From JAVBJV01 sp031546815 (lineage in GTDB: Bacteria; Pseudomonadota; Alphaproteobacteria; Acetobacterales; Acetobacteraceae), in NCBI GenBank assembly GCA_031546815.1, contig JAVBJV010000010.1, positions 1 to 64,000 of the forward strand: DNA of 64,000 nucleotides, in the 5' to 3' direction. The notes beneath the pieces were generated by a model. That model was not told the DNA's origin. It made no database searches and was given only the letters and a program-made list of their open reading frames with translations. Shown here piece by piece: positions 33,575-41,800 of this stretch (positions are counted from its first letter, which is position 1; every line of letters starts with the position of its first letter). The translations under genes and the position numbers were made by a program.

Positions 33575-34146
33575 TGACACAGCAACGCGTGGTGATCGGT
33601 ATAAGCGGCGCGTCGGGCGCGGCAATCGGTGTAAGGCTGGTAGAACTGCTGGCGGGGGCAGGGGGGATCGAGACGCATCTGGTGGTGTCGCCCGCTGCTG
33701 AACGCACTCTGACGCACGAGGTTGGGCCGGATGCGCTGGCGCGGATTGCGGGACTGGTGACGAAGCATCATCCGGTGGGCGATGTGGGCGCGGCGATTGC
33801 GAGTGGGTCGTTCCGCACGGCGGGGATGATTGTCGCGCCGTGTTCGATCCGCACGCTGTCCGCCATTGCCAACAGCGCCGCCGATAATCTGCTGGTACGC
33901 GCGGCCGATGTGCATCTGAAGGAGCGCCGCAAGCTGGTGCTGATGGTGCGCGAAACACCGCTGCATCTGGGCCATCTGCGCGCCATGGCGGCGGTGACCG
34001 AGATCGGCGCGATTGTCGCGCCGCCGGTTCCGGCGTTTTACCTGAAGCCCGCCAGTTTGGGGGAGATTATCGACCAGACTGCGCGGCGTTGTCTTGATCT
34101 GCTGGGGTTGGTGCAGGATTTTGGGGTGACGGAGTGGCGGGGGTAA
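33574..34146 (+). CDS. ubiX: flavin prenyltransferase UbiX
   Basis: A 190-residue enzyme that prenylates FMN for UbiD. Start VVIGISGASGAAIGVRL (phosphate loop), central APCSIRTLSAIANSAADNLL and RRKLVLMVRETPLHLGHLRAM with the conserved prenyl-phosphate-binding residues. The ATG overlaps the ubiD stop by one base. Nothing obvious terminates the transcript before the decayed genes downstream. Confidence 0.95.
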   Translation: MTQQRVVIGISGASGAAIGVRLVELLAGAGGIETHLVVSPAAERTLTHEVGPDALARIAGLVTKHHPVGDVGAAIASGSFRTAGMIVAPCSIRTLSAIANSAADNLLVRAADVHLKERRKLVLMVRETPLHLGHLRAMAAVTEIGAIVAPPVPAFYLKPASLGEIIDQTARRCLDLLGLVQDFGVTEWRG

Positions 34147-34227
34147 ATTGTCAGGTCGATTACAACGAATATAGTTCTCATGAAGCCCTAACCATAAATA
34201 CCAATCGGCTTGTTCCGGGCTTATTGA

Positions 34228-34850
34228 TCAGTTGTATAACAGTGATCTCAGCCTGTTCTGAGTATCTGCCGTGCTTTCATCCATGAAGCTGTGATCGGCT
34301 ACCTGGATCCGCATTGTACCATCCGCTGGTTCAGTTGTTTTTATCCAATCGGCAGAAGCCAAACGATTCTTGTGATCCGCACCAACGCGATCCCAAAATA
34401 AATCACTCAACCACATCACAGCACCAACAGCTTCAATGTAGCATTCTGACAGCTTCCACCCCCGAAACTCCCAACGGCCTGGATTGTTGGAGATATCGAT
34501 CTCCATCTGATCCGAAGGGGGGGGGTAAGCCTGTGGAGCGCATGGGAAGGTGTTTGTAATCACGTCCAGCAAAGATATATTTGTGCGGGTTTTTGGCACT
34601 CTGCCAATATTCATAATCGACATCATTTATCCACGCTTGAATGAATCCTTCCATTGAAAGAAAGGGCTGCACCCATTCGTCCCAGTCTCCCGCTGCCCCG
34701 GGGATTTTCTCCTACACAATCAGAAAAGAATGTCCCTTCGAAGCAGGTGCGCTCCAATAAAAATGGAGGGCATCCGTTTCTATAGGACCGTCCCATTGGT
34801 CCGTTCTTTCAACCTTTTTAAAGTGGGTATTCCTTGATGATCAAAATCAC
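34228..34850 (-). pseudogene. decayed gene of unknown function (nonsense and frameshift lesions)
   Basis: Read on the minus strand from a possible GTG at 34850, protein-like sequence continues through HFKKVERTDQWDGP, ETDALHFYWSAPASKGHSF, then an in-frame TAG (34714-34712), EKIPGAAGDWDEWVQPF, SMEGFIQAWINDVDYEYWQ, and reaches a run of nine C (complement of 34517-34525). Beyond that the sensible frame shifts by one to DQMEIDISNNPGRWEFRGW and continues to the stop at 34228. A further shift near 34827 is likely. It resembles the acidic, Trp-rich style of polymorphic-toxin immunity proteins, but no family is recognised. GC is lower than the neighbours (about half). Confidence 0.55.
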
Positions 34851-34983
34851 GCTGTTTGCTTCCGCAACAGATCGCAATTATCGCGTAATTTCTTCATCCC
34901 GGAAGCTGGATACGCAAATCCAATCACATCGCCACAAGAGCACCATTCATGGTTCTCCTCTTGGGCCTCCCTGAAACCATCAT
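34847..34983 (-). pseudogene. 3' fragment of an unknown gene abutting lpxB
   Basis: An open frame ending at 34847 encodes EAQEENHEWCSCGDVIGF, AYPASGMKKLRDNCDLL and a basic end, with no start codon of its own: upstream it runs out of frame into lpxB. It looks like the C-terminal remnant of a gene whose 5' part was lost when it was joined to the lpxB 3' end. Its TGA overlaps the GTG of the next decayed gene, the typical spacing of a former two-gene operon. Confidence 0.45.
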
Positions 34984-36125
34984 CCAGCCTTAACCAACAA
35001 CCCAAGAATATCGCGCGCCGCCGCCATGCTTGGCGTATCATCGCCTTTGGGGTGCAGCGCCGCCAATGACGGCGCACACGCCGCGCGTTGTGCCGCAGCA
35101 GCCTCCGGGTCCGAGATCAGGTTCAGAAGACGCAGCGTCAGTTTATCGGCGGTGCAGTCTTCCTGCAGCATTTCCGGCACCACTTCGCGCCCGGCGATAA
35201 TGTTCACGATGCTCGCATACGGGATGCGTATCATGCGGCGTACCAGCATCGCGGTGATCGGGTTGACGCGGTAACACACCAGCATGGGCACCCCCGCCAG
35301 CGCCAATTCCAGTGTCGACGTGCCTGACTTCGTCAGCGCGCCCGATGCCGCGGCGAAGGCGTCGTATTTCTCGACCGGATCGTCGATCAGGATCGGCGTT
35401 GTCGGCCAGTCGAACGCACGCACAGCATCCCGCACCGGCGCGGCAACGGGCACCACCGGCACCAGACCGGGGATCTGTGCCGTAAGCCGCCGCACGGTTT
35501 CACCGAAGACCGGCAGGATGCGGCCCACTTCGCTGTGACGCGAGCCGGGCATCACGATCAGCAGTTTCTGATCCGGCGTCAGGCCGTGCTTCTGGCGGAA
35601 GCGTTCGGCATTGCCGCGATCGGCGCCGCTCTCCAACACCGGGTGGCCAACGAAATGCGCTTCCAGATTATGGCGCGCAAAGAACTCGGGTTCGAACGGC
35701 AGCAGGCACAGCAGGCGGTCCCACAGACCTGGAAATTTCTTCACGCGTTTCTCGCGCCACGCCCAGACCTGCGGCGCAACGTAATGCACGCGGGGAATGC
35801 CAAGCACCGCCACGCGTTTCAGCACCCGCAGCGTGAAGCCGGGGCTGTCGATGGTGACGATGATGTCGGGTTTTTTCGCCGCAATATCCGCAACCGTTTC
35901 ATCCAGCCGACGCGACAGGCGACGCAGGTTGGGCAGCACTTCCAGCAACCCCATCAGCGACAATTCGCGCATCGGGAACAGGCTGGAGAAACCGTGTTCC
36001 TCCATATGCATCCCGCCCACACCGGAAAACCGGGCGTCGGGTTGCAGGCTCCGCATGGCATCGATCAGGCGAGCGCCCAGAACGTCGCCGGAAGATTCAC
36101 CGGCTATCAGATAGATATGCGTCAT
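34980..36125 (-). CDS. lpxB: lipid-A-disaccharide synthase
   Basis: A 381-residue GT19 glycosyltransferase that joins UDP-diacylglucosamine and lipid X in lipid A synthesis. It begins YLIAGESSGDVLGARLI and has GVGGMHMEEHG, DSPGFTLRVLK and the C-terminal SGTSTLELALAGVPMLVCYRVNP nucleotide-binding region. Its usual neighbours (lpxA, fabZ, LpxI) are absent. The stop codon lies directly at a junction with foreign-looking remnants. It overlaps the upstream nitrilase gene by four bases. Confidence 0.95.
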   Translation of the reverse strand: MTHIYLIAGESSGDVLGARLIDAMRSLQPDARFSGVGGMHMEEHGFSSLFPMRELSLMGLLEVLPNLRRLSRRLDETVADIAAKKPDIIVTIDSPGFTLRVLKRVAVLGIPRVHYVAPQVWAWREKRVKKFPGLWDRLLCLLPFEPEFFARHNLEAHFVGHPVLESGADRGNAERFRQKHGLTPDQKLLIVMPGSRHSEVGRILPVFGETVRRLTAQIPGLVPVVPVAAPVRDAVRAFDWPTTPILIDDPVEKYDAFAAASGALTKSGTSTLELALAGVPMLVCYRVNPITAMLVRRMIRIPYASIVNIIAGREVVPEMLQEDCTADKLTLRLLNLISDPEAAAAQRAACAPSLAALHPKGDDTPSMAAARDILGLLVKAG

Positions 36126-37000
36126 CCAAATTCCCGCACCTCAGCCGGTGCGGAAGCATCGGGCCAGTCGAGGTGATTCCACGTGGCTCCACTCGCGCGC
36201 AGGGTATCAATCGCGCGGCGATCCAGCAAGGCGTGCACCCATTGGCCCGTATCCATGGCACCGCGTGCGATGATGCCGTCTTCGGGGAAGTTCTCCTCAA
36301 TCGGGCCGTAAACCGCCGCATAACCACGATTTTCACCAAGGGTGGCGCTCCATGGCGCTTTGCCGACCGTGGGGGCGATGGCGACGTAGCACTGATTCTC
36401 GATTGCGCGGGCGCGGGCGGCCAGGCTGATGCGGTTGAAGTCGTGCATTGTGTCGGTGCTGCTGGGTACCAGAATCAGCCAGGCCCCGGCGTTGACCTGC
36501 GCGCGCACCAGATTGGGGAACCCGACGTCACGGCAGATCGTAATACCAATCCGACCCCAGGGCGTTTCGAAAATCCCGGGCTGCTTGCCTGTGGAAACGT
36601 TCCATTCCTCGGACTCAAACCGGGTTGTCATGCATTTCTCCTGCAGAGCAACCTGTCCTGCGGGGTTGATAAGCAGAGCGATATTCACCGTCTCCTGCCC
36701 ACGAGGCCAGGGAAGCGTTCCGGGCAACAGCCATTTCCGGTGACGCTTGGCGACATCACACATTATCCGCAGGATCTGTGGGGTATGGATTCGCATTGCG
36801 GCCAGTTCTGCGATGGCCTTGCCCTCGTGGTCCGACAGGGAGGCGGCAAGCTCGACTGCTGCGTATTCCGGCATGAGCAGCAGCTCAGCATCACCGGCCG
36901 AGGCTACCAGCCGATCCAGCTTGGCTGCGTAATCGGCAATACTGGTTACGCGGTCAATTCGATATTGCAATGCTGCAAGATGGAGATTGAGTAAGGTCAT
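36122..37000 (-). CDS. carbon-nitrogen hydrolase (nitrilase superfamily)
   Basis: A 292-residue protein from MTLLNLHLAALQYRID; an upstream ATG at 37054 would add 18 residues that look random. The catalytic triad is visible: Glu in LLMPEYAAVE, Lys in ALQEKCMTTRFE, Cys in ITICRDVGFP. The family hydrolyses amides or nitriles (amidases, ureidopropionases, deaminated glutathione amidase). Specificity cannot be told. Its stop overlaps the lpxB start by four bases, so it leads that transcript. Confidence 0.83.
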   Translation of the reverse strand: MTLLNLHLAALQYRIDRVTSIADYAAKLDRLVASAGDAELLLMPEYAAVELAASLSDHEGKAIAELAAMRIHTPQILRIMCDVAKRHRKWLLPGTLPWPRGQETVNIALLINPAGQVALQEKCMTTRFESEEWNVSTGKQPGIFETPWGRIGITICRDVGFPNLVRAQVNAGAWLILVPSSTDTMHDFNRISLAARARAIENQCYVAIAPTVGKAPWSATLGENRGYAAVYGPIEENFPEDGIIARGAMDTGQWVHALLDRRAIDTLRASGATWNHLDWPDASAPAEVREFG

Positions 37001-37182
37001 TTGGTAATTTATAGTTAACGCGTCCAAAAAATCAATCGAAGCATTCATTTTCAAGCGCGCCCGTTCTCTTTATCGGACATGTTTTGTTGCCTCACTTCCG
37101 GAAGGACGCGGGGCCGATCTGTGCCTATTGCCCGATGCCGAGACTCTCTGCATAGGGGCGGCCGGAACAGGGAATAACCCGG

Positions 37183-37437
37183 ATGGATATGATCGAACTG
37201 ATCGGCATGCTTGCCGGAGTGCTGACAACGGTGGCGTTCGTGCCGCAGGTGATCAAGACGTTTCGTACCGGCTCGGCGCGGGATTTCAGCCTGCCGATGC
37301 TGGTCATGTTTGTCTCTGGCCTGATCCTGTGGCTGGTGTACGGTGTGCTGCACGGCAGTGCGGGGCTGATCGGGGCCAATGCGGCGACTCTGCTGTTGGC
37401 AAGTCCGATTCTGGCGATCAAGATTCTGCGCGGATAA
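37183..37437 (+). CDS. SemiSWEET / PQ-loop sugar transporter
   Basis: An 84-residue three-helix membrane protein. The first helix ends in VAFVPQVIKTFRTGSARDFS, the PQ-loop motif, followed by SLPMLVMFVSGLILWLVYG and a last helix LLLASPILAIKIL. SemiSWEETs work as dimers and equilibrate sugars. GGAACAGGGAA upstream. It is followed after 21 bases by bdhA and may share its transcript. Confidence 0.88.
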   Translation: MDMIELIGMLAGVLTTVAFVPQVIKTFRTGSARDFSLPMLVMFVSGLILWLVYGVLHGSAGLIGANAATLLLASPILAIKILRG

Positions 37438-37458
37438 TTCACGGGAAGGAACCGGAAC

Positions 37459-38244
37459 ATGAGCCTGAAGGGCAAAGTTGCATTGGTGACGGGGTCGACC
37501 TCGGGCATCGGTCTGGGCATTGCACGCGTGCTGGCGGGCGCCGGGGCCGACATCGTGCTGAACGGCTTCGGCGATGCGGCCGAGATCGAGAAAGTGCGCA
37601 CCACCCTGGTCTCGGAATTCGGCGTGCGGGCGCATTATGCTGCGGCCGATATTTCCAAGGCTGCCGATTGCGACCGGATGATCGCCGATGCGACGGCGGC
37701 TCTGGGGGGCGTGGATATCCTGGTCAATAATGCGGGCATCCAGTTCGTCGCCCCGATCGAGGATTTTCCGGTTGAGCGTTGGGATGCGATCATCTCGATC
37801 AACCTGTCGGGCGCGTTCTATGCGATGCGGGCGGCGTTGCCGGGGATGAAGAAGAAGGGCTGGGGGCGGGTGATCAACATTGCCTCGGCCCACGGTCTGG
37901 TCGCGTCGGCGCAGAAATCGGCCTATGTGGCGGCGAAGCACGGGATCGTCGGGCTGACGAAAGTCGCCGGCGTGGAATGCGCGAATGACGGCGTGACGGT
38001 GAACGCGATCTGCCCAGGCTGGGTGCTGACCCCGCTGGTCGCCAAGCAGATCGCCGATCGCGCGATCAAGAATGGCACCACGGAAGACGCCGAAGCCAAG
38101 GCATTACTGGCCGAGAAACAGCCGATGCATCAGTTCTCGACGCCTGAGTCGATCGGTGCCGCGGCGCTGTATCTGTGCTCGGACGGCGCCGCGACGGTGA
38201 CCGGGACGACGCTGTCGGTCGATGGTGGGTGGACGGCGATTTAA
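37459..38244 (+). CDS. bdhA: D-3-hydroxybutyrate dehydrogenase
   Basis: A 261-residue short-chain dehydrogenase. Seen: VTGSTSGIGLGIARVLA, NNAGIQFVAPIEDFP, the catalytic Ser/Tyr/Lys in IASAHGLVAS and SAYVAAKHGIVGLTK, and ICPGWVLTPLVAKQI, which with the QIADRA/NGTTEDAEA insert matches BdhA. It oxidises 3-hydroxybutyrate released from stored PHB to acetoacetate and so pairs with phaC of this window. GGAAGGAACC precedes the ATG. Confidence 0.92.
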   Translation: MSLKGKVALVTGSTSGIGLGIARVLAGAGADIVLNGFGDAAEIEKVRTTLVSEFGVRAHYAAADISKAADCDRMIADATAALGGVDILVNNAGIQFVAPIEDFPVERWDAIISINLSGAFYAMRAALPGMKKKGWGRVINIASAHGLVASAQKSAYVAAKHGIVGLTKVAGVECANDGVTVNAICPGWVLTPLVAKQIADRAIKNGTTEDAEAKALLAEKQPMHQFSTPESIGAAALYLCSDGAATVTGTTLSVDGGWTAI

Positions 38245-39089
38245 ACCGCCGTCTTCACCCCCAGCCGCCCTGCCAGATCCTGAATGAACTGCCACGCCAC
38301 ACGGCCCGAGCGCGAGCCGCGGGTGACGGACCATTCGGTTGCCTCGGCGTGCAGATCCTCGCGCGAGACCGGCAAGTTCAGCGCGGCGGCGTAACCGTCG
38401 ATCATCGCGAAGAACGTGTCCTGATCGCAGTTGTGGAAGCCCAGCCATAACCCGAAGCGGTCCGACAGCGAGACCTTTTCCTCGGTCGCTTCGGACTGGT
38501 GGATAGCGGTCGAGCGTTCGTTCTCGATCATCTCGCGCGACATCAGGTGGCGGCGGTTCGAGGTGGCGTAGAACAGCACGTTTTCGGGCCGACCCTCGAT
38601 CCCGCCGTCCAGAACCGATTTCAGCGCCTTGTAATCAGCGTCTTCCTTCTCGAACGACAGGTCGTCGCAGAAGATCAGGCAGCGGCGCTTTTCCTGCCGC
38701 AGCACGTTCAGCAGGTCGGGCAGGGTGCGGATGTCCTCGCGGTGGATCTCGATCAGCACCAGCGCGCCGGGGCGTTCGGCATTGGCGGCAGCATGGGCGG
38801 CCTTCACCAGCGACGATTTGCCCATCCCGCGCGCGCCCCACAGCATCGTGTTGTTGGCGGGCAGGCCACGGGCGAAGCGCAGCGTGTTCTCCAGCAGGAT
38901 GGTTTTCTGCCGGTCCACACCCTGCAACAGGTCGATCCCGACGCCCGAGACGAGGGGGACCGGAACCAGACGTGGCGGTGCCGGGTGCCACACAAAGGCG
39001 TCGGCAGAGGACAGGTCCATCCGGGCGGGCGGCGGCGGGGCCAGACGTTCCAGGGCTTCGGCAATGCGGGTAAGGAGTGTTTCGTTCAT
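38241..39089 (-). CDS. DUF815 AAA-type ATPase
   Basis: A 282-residue P-loop protein. Walker A WGARGMGKSSLVKA near residue 84, Walker B LIFCDDLSFE near 143, and NVLFYATSNRRHLM with an Asn/Arg sensor. The family (DUF815) is widespread in alphaproteobacteria beside yajC-secDF but its role is unknown. It is divergent from yajC across 84 bases and tail-overlaps bdhA by four bases. Confidence 0.85.
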   Translation of the reverse strand: MNETLLTRIAEALERLAPPPPARMDLSSADAFVWHPAPPRLVPVPLVSGVGIDLLQGVDRQKTILLENTLRFARGLPANNTMLWGARGMGKSSLVKAAHAAANAERPGALVLIEIHREDIRTLPDLLNVLRQEKRRCLIFCDDLSFEKEDADYKALKSVLDGGIEGRPENVLFYATSNRRHLMSREMIENERSTAIHQSEATEEKVSLSDRFGLWLGFHNCDQDTFFAMIDGYAAALNLPVSREDLHAEATEWSVTRGSRSGRVAWQFIQDLAGRLGVKTAV

Positions 39090-39173
39090 GACATCTTCGG
39101 GTTCAGCTTGACCATTAGCGCGCTGGACGGTAGGGCCGGTTAGTCAATACGGCAACATGGAGAGACCGAGCCT

Positions 39174-39521
39174 ATGTGGATTTCCCCCGCTTTCGCCCAG
39201 GAGGCCGCTTCCGGTGGCACCAATGCCGCCATCATGCAGATGCTGCCGCTGGTTCTGATTTTTGCCGTGTTCTATTTCCTGCTGCTGCGCCCGCAGCAGA
39301 AGCGCGCCAAGGAACTGAAGGCTTCGCTGTCGCAGCTGAAGCGCGGTGACAAGGTGATTACGGCCGGCGGTATCCTCGGCAAGATCACCAAGCCGGCGCA
39401 GGAAGGCTCCAGCGAGCTCGAAGTCGAAATCGCCGAAGGCGTGCGCGTGATGGTTCTGCGCGATACCATCAGCGGCGTGATCAACCCGCAGCCTGCGAAC
39501 GACGCCAAGCCCACGAAGTAA
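39174..39521 (+). CDS. yajC: preprotein translocase subunit YajC
   Basis: A 115-residue protein with one N-terminal membrane helix (MLPLVLIFAVFYFLLLRPQQKR, the YajC signature in pieces) and a small cytoplasmic domain (GDKVITAGGILGKI). It joins SecDF in the holo-translocon. SecD/SecF would normally follow, but here a riboswitch and sugE come next, so the sec operon is interrupted or elsewhere. Confidence 0.95.
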   Translation: MWISPAFAQEAASGGTNAAIMQMLPLVLIFAVFYFLLLRPQQKRAKELKASLSQLKRGDKVITAGGILGKITKPAQEGSSELEVEIAEGVRVMVLRDTISGVINPQPANDAKPTK

Positions 39522-39550
39522 GCTTGAGCTACAGCTGAGGTGGCTTTAAG

Positions 39551-39611
39551 AAAGCGCATGGGGACGACCCCGTGCGCTTTTTTCGTTTGATCGGGTAGGG
39601 ACGACCCTGCC
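39551..39611 (+). promoter_or_regulatory. guanidine-II (mini-ykkC) riboswitch, two ACGA-capped hairpins
   Basis: Hairpin P1: AAAGCGCATGGGG (39551-39563), loop ACGA (39564-39567), CCCCGTGCGCTTT (39568-39580). Hairpin P2: GGTAGGG (39594-39600), loop ACGA (39601-39604), CCCTGCC (39605-39611). Two stems, each capped by ACGR and closed by G-C pairs, separated by a short linker, define the guanidine-II class. It stands 23 bases before a sugE/gdx exporter, its classic target, with GGAGG at 39624-39628. P1 followed by TTTTTT may also end the yajC transcript. Confidence 0.88.
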
Positions 39612-39634
39612 GCAACCTGTGATGGAGGTATGCG

Positions 39635-39952
39635 ATGGCGTGGATCGTTCTGTTTCTGGCCGGTTTGTTCGAGATCGCCTGGGCGGTCGGGCTGAAATAC
39701 ACGGATGGTTTTACCAAACCCGTCCCCACAATTCTGACGGTGCTGGCGATGGTGGTCAGTGTGGTGCTGCTGGGCGTGGCGCTGCGCAGCTTACCGCTGG
39801 GCACGGCGTATGCGGTCTGGACCGGGATCGGCACGATTGGCACGGTGGTGTTCGGGATCTTCGTATTCGCCGAACCCGCAACCGCGCTGCGGCTGGGCTG
39901 TATCGCGATGATCGCGGCGGGGATCGTCGGGCTGAAACTGGTGTCGGATTGA
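39635..39952 (+). CDS. gdx: SMR-family guanidinium exporter (SugE/Gdx)
   Basis: A 105-residue small multidrug resistance protein with four helices. Glu in LFEIAWAVGLKYTDGFTKP (Glu13 region) is the coupling residue; the GLKYTDGFT and LPLGTAYAVWTGIGTIG motifs are those of the SugE/Gdx branch that exports guanidinium with protons rather than of EmrE. The upstream guanidine-II riboswitch makes the assignment firm. GGAGG lies seven bases before the ATG. Confidence 0.93.
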   Translation: MAWIVLFLAGLFEIAWAVGLKYTDGFTKPVPTILTVLAMVVSVVLLGVALRSLPLGTAYAVWTGIGTIGTVVFGIFVFAEPATALRLGCIAMIAAGIVGLKLVSD

Positions 39953-39994
39953 ACGTGATTTTCGTGGGAAACCACGGTCCCGTAAGGGTTTCCG

Positions 39995-40069
39995 TGGTGG
40001 GCGCAACAGGGATTGAACCTGTGACCCCTACCATGTCAAGGTAGTGCTCTACCGCTGAGCTATGCGCCC
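39995..40069 (-). tRNA. tRNA-Val (GAC anticodon)
   Basis: On the minus strand: acceptor GGGCGCA and TGCGCCC, D-arm AGCTCAGCGGTAGAGC, anticodon stem CTACC/GGTAG with loop TTGACAT (GAC, complement of 40035-40037), T-arm CAGGTTCAATCCCTG, discriminator A and encoded CCA (complement of 39995-39997). Confidence 0.97.
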
Positions 40070-40234
40070 ACGTTTGCGGAACAGGGGCGCTTCCTACCGC
40101 TCTGTTTCTGGAAGCGCAACCCCCGCTTTTCGATTTGTCACGGTTTAAAAGCAAAGCCTTAAGAAATACCCGGCATATTGGCTGCAACCGGCCATGCGAA
40201 TGGCCATGTTGCCACCAGTCACAGCGGGTATTTC

Positions 40235-41371
40235 ATGACTTCAGCTGATAACGACCTGACGCAGGAAGACGACGATCTGGCCGCCTCCTGGGAAGCGTCG
40301 CTTGCCGCCGAAGACGACGAGGGCGGCGATGACGCAGCCGCCTGGGAAGCCGCCCTGGCCGCCGAAGAAGGCGGAGCAGCGGGGGGCGATACCGCGCGTG
40401 TGCTCAGCCAGGACGAAATCAACAGCCTGCTGGGCGATGATACCGCCGACAGCATCAACGAACGCCTGACCGGCGTCGAACGGCTGCTGCATTCGGGTCT
40501 GGTTTCGTATGAACGTCTGCCGATGCTGGAAGTGGTGCTGGACCGCATGGTTCGCATCTTCAGTTCCAGCCTGCGCCGCCTGACCGGCGAGAATGTCGAA
40601 GTCAGCTTCGAACAGATCAAGTCGCTGCGGTTCGGCGAATACATGAACGGGTTGCCGCTGCCATGCATGCTGGGCGTGTTCAAGGCACAGGAATGGGACA
40701 ATCTGGGTCTGGTGACCGTGGATGGCCCGGCCATCTATACGCTGGTCGACGTGCTGTTGGGCGGGCGTGCATCGGATACGGCGCGTATCGAAGGGCGGCC
40801 TTACACCAGCATTGAACGTATGCTGGTCGAACGTGTGTTGCGTATTCTGCTGGGCGATGTGTCGGCGGCGTTTGACCCCGTGTCGCATGTGACGTTCGAT
40901 TTCGATCGTCTGGAAACCAACCCGAATTTTGCAAGCATCTCGCGCAAGTCGAACGCGTGTATTGCCGCAAAGATTTACATCGACATCAACGGCCGCGGTG
41001 GCTTTGTCGAGATTCTGTTTACCTATGCGATGCTAGAACCCGTGCGTGAGGTGCTGTTGCAGCATTTCATGGGCGAAAAGTTCGGGCGCGACAGCATTTG
41101 GGAAACGCATTTGGCCAATGAACTATGGCAGACTGACATCGACCTGGATGTGATCTTGCACGAACAGCCGATGAAGCTTGGCGATCTGGTGAACCTGAAC
41201 GTTGGCAGCACGCTTGTTCTGAACGGTGCGTCGTCTGACTCCGTTGAAATGCGGTGCGGCAACAAGAAACTGTTTCAGGCGCGCGTTGGTCGCAAAGGCA
41301 ACCATGTCGCAGCCCGGATCGATCAGAGTTTCATCAACGATTTCCAGATGAATTTTTCTGAAGCCCCCTGA
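40235..41371 (+). CDS. fliM: flagellar motor switch protein FliM
   Basis: A 378-residue C-ring protein. The CheY-binding motif LSQDEINSLL is at residues 57-66, followed by the CheC-like middle domain (GGxxG-type GGRASDTARIE) and the C-terminal SPOA domain (LGDLVNLNVGSTLVLN). The motif is preceded by an acidic extension of about 55 residues containing two copies of a AAxWEAxLAAE repeat (16-31 and 34-47). It is followed by cheY and cheZ, so the switch and its ligand system are co-expressed. Confidence 0.94.
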   Translation: MTSADNDLTQEDDDLAASWEASLAAEDDEGGDDAAAWEAALAAEEGGAAGGDTARVLSQDEINSLLGDDTADSINERLTGVERLLHSGLVSYERLPMLEVVLDRMVRIFSSSLRRLTGENVEVSFEQIKSLRFGEYMNGLPLPCMLGVFKAQEWDNLGLVTVDGPAIYTLVDVLLGGRASDTARIEGRPYTSIERMLVERVLRILLGDVSAAFDPVSHVTFDFDRLETNPNFASISRKSNACIAAKIYIDINGRGGFVEILFTYAMLEPVREVLLQHFMGEKFGRDSIWETHLANELWQTDIDLDVILHEQPMKLGDLVNLNVGSTLVLNGASSDSVEMRCGNKKLFQARVGRKGNHVAARIDQSFINDFQMNFSEAP

Positions 41372-41402
41372 ACACACCACCTGTCTTAACGGAGAAGAGA
41401 AT

Positions 41403-41783
41403 ATGGCGATTGATAAGAACATGAACATCATGGTGGTGGATGACCAGCGCACGATGACGCGCATTATCCGCAACCTGCTGAAGCAGAACGATTTCGCCAA
41501 CAGCGAAGAATGCACCACCGGTGACGAGGCTTTCACCAAACTGAAGGCCGGTAACTTTGGTCTGGTCATCAGCGACTGGAACATGGAACCGATGACCGGC
41601 CTCGAGCTGCTGCAGAAAGTGCGCGCGGACGAGAAATTGAAAGACATTCCGTTCATCATGGTGACGGCGGAAAGCAAGACGGAAAACGTGCTGGCGGCGA
41701 AGAATGCCGGTGTCAGCAACTATATCGTGAAGCCGTTCAATGCGCAGACCCTGATGGAGAAAATCCAGAAGGTGTTCGGCTAA
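41403..41783 (+). CDS. cheY: chemotaxis response regulator CheY
   Basis: A 126-residue single receiver domain. Acidic pocket VVDDQRT (Asp13, Asp14), phospho-acceptor Asp58 in VISDWNMEPMTG, Thr in IMVTAES and Lys in IVKPFNAQTL. When phosphorylated it binds FliM. It lies 31 bases after fliM and 17 before cheZ; GGAGAAGAG precedes the start. Confidence 0.93.
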   Translation: MAIDKNMNIMVVDDQRTMTRIIRNLLKQNDFANSEECTTGDEAFTKLKAGNFGLVISDWNMEPMTGLELLQKVRADEKLKDIPFIMVTAESKTENVLAAKNAGVSNYIVKPFNAQTLMEKIQKVFG

Positions 41784-41800
41784 CAAAGTTAGGGAGCGGT

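Noticed and set aside
31874..33958. A 694-codon open frame on the minus strand opposite ubiD and ubiX
   Set aside because: Antisense of two canonical enzymes; composition dominated by Arg, His, Pro; no motif.
34228..34626. An intact 132-residue gene on the minus strand
   Set aside because: Its first third is a switched frame relative to the upstream coding signal, the join is a nine-base homopolymer, and an upstream in-frame stop exists; better read as part of a decayed gene.
39551..39580. A plain rho-independent terminator of yajC
   Set aside because: Its ACGA loop and the second ACGA hairpin 13 bases later fit a guanidine-II riboswitch; termination may be an additional role.
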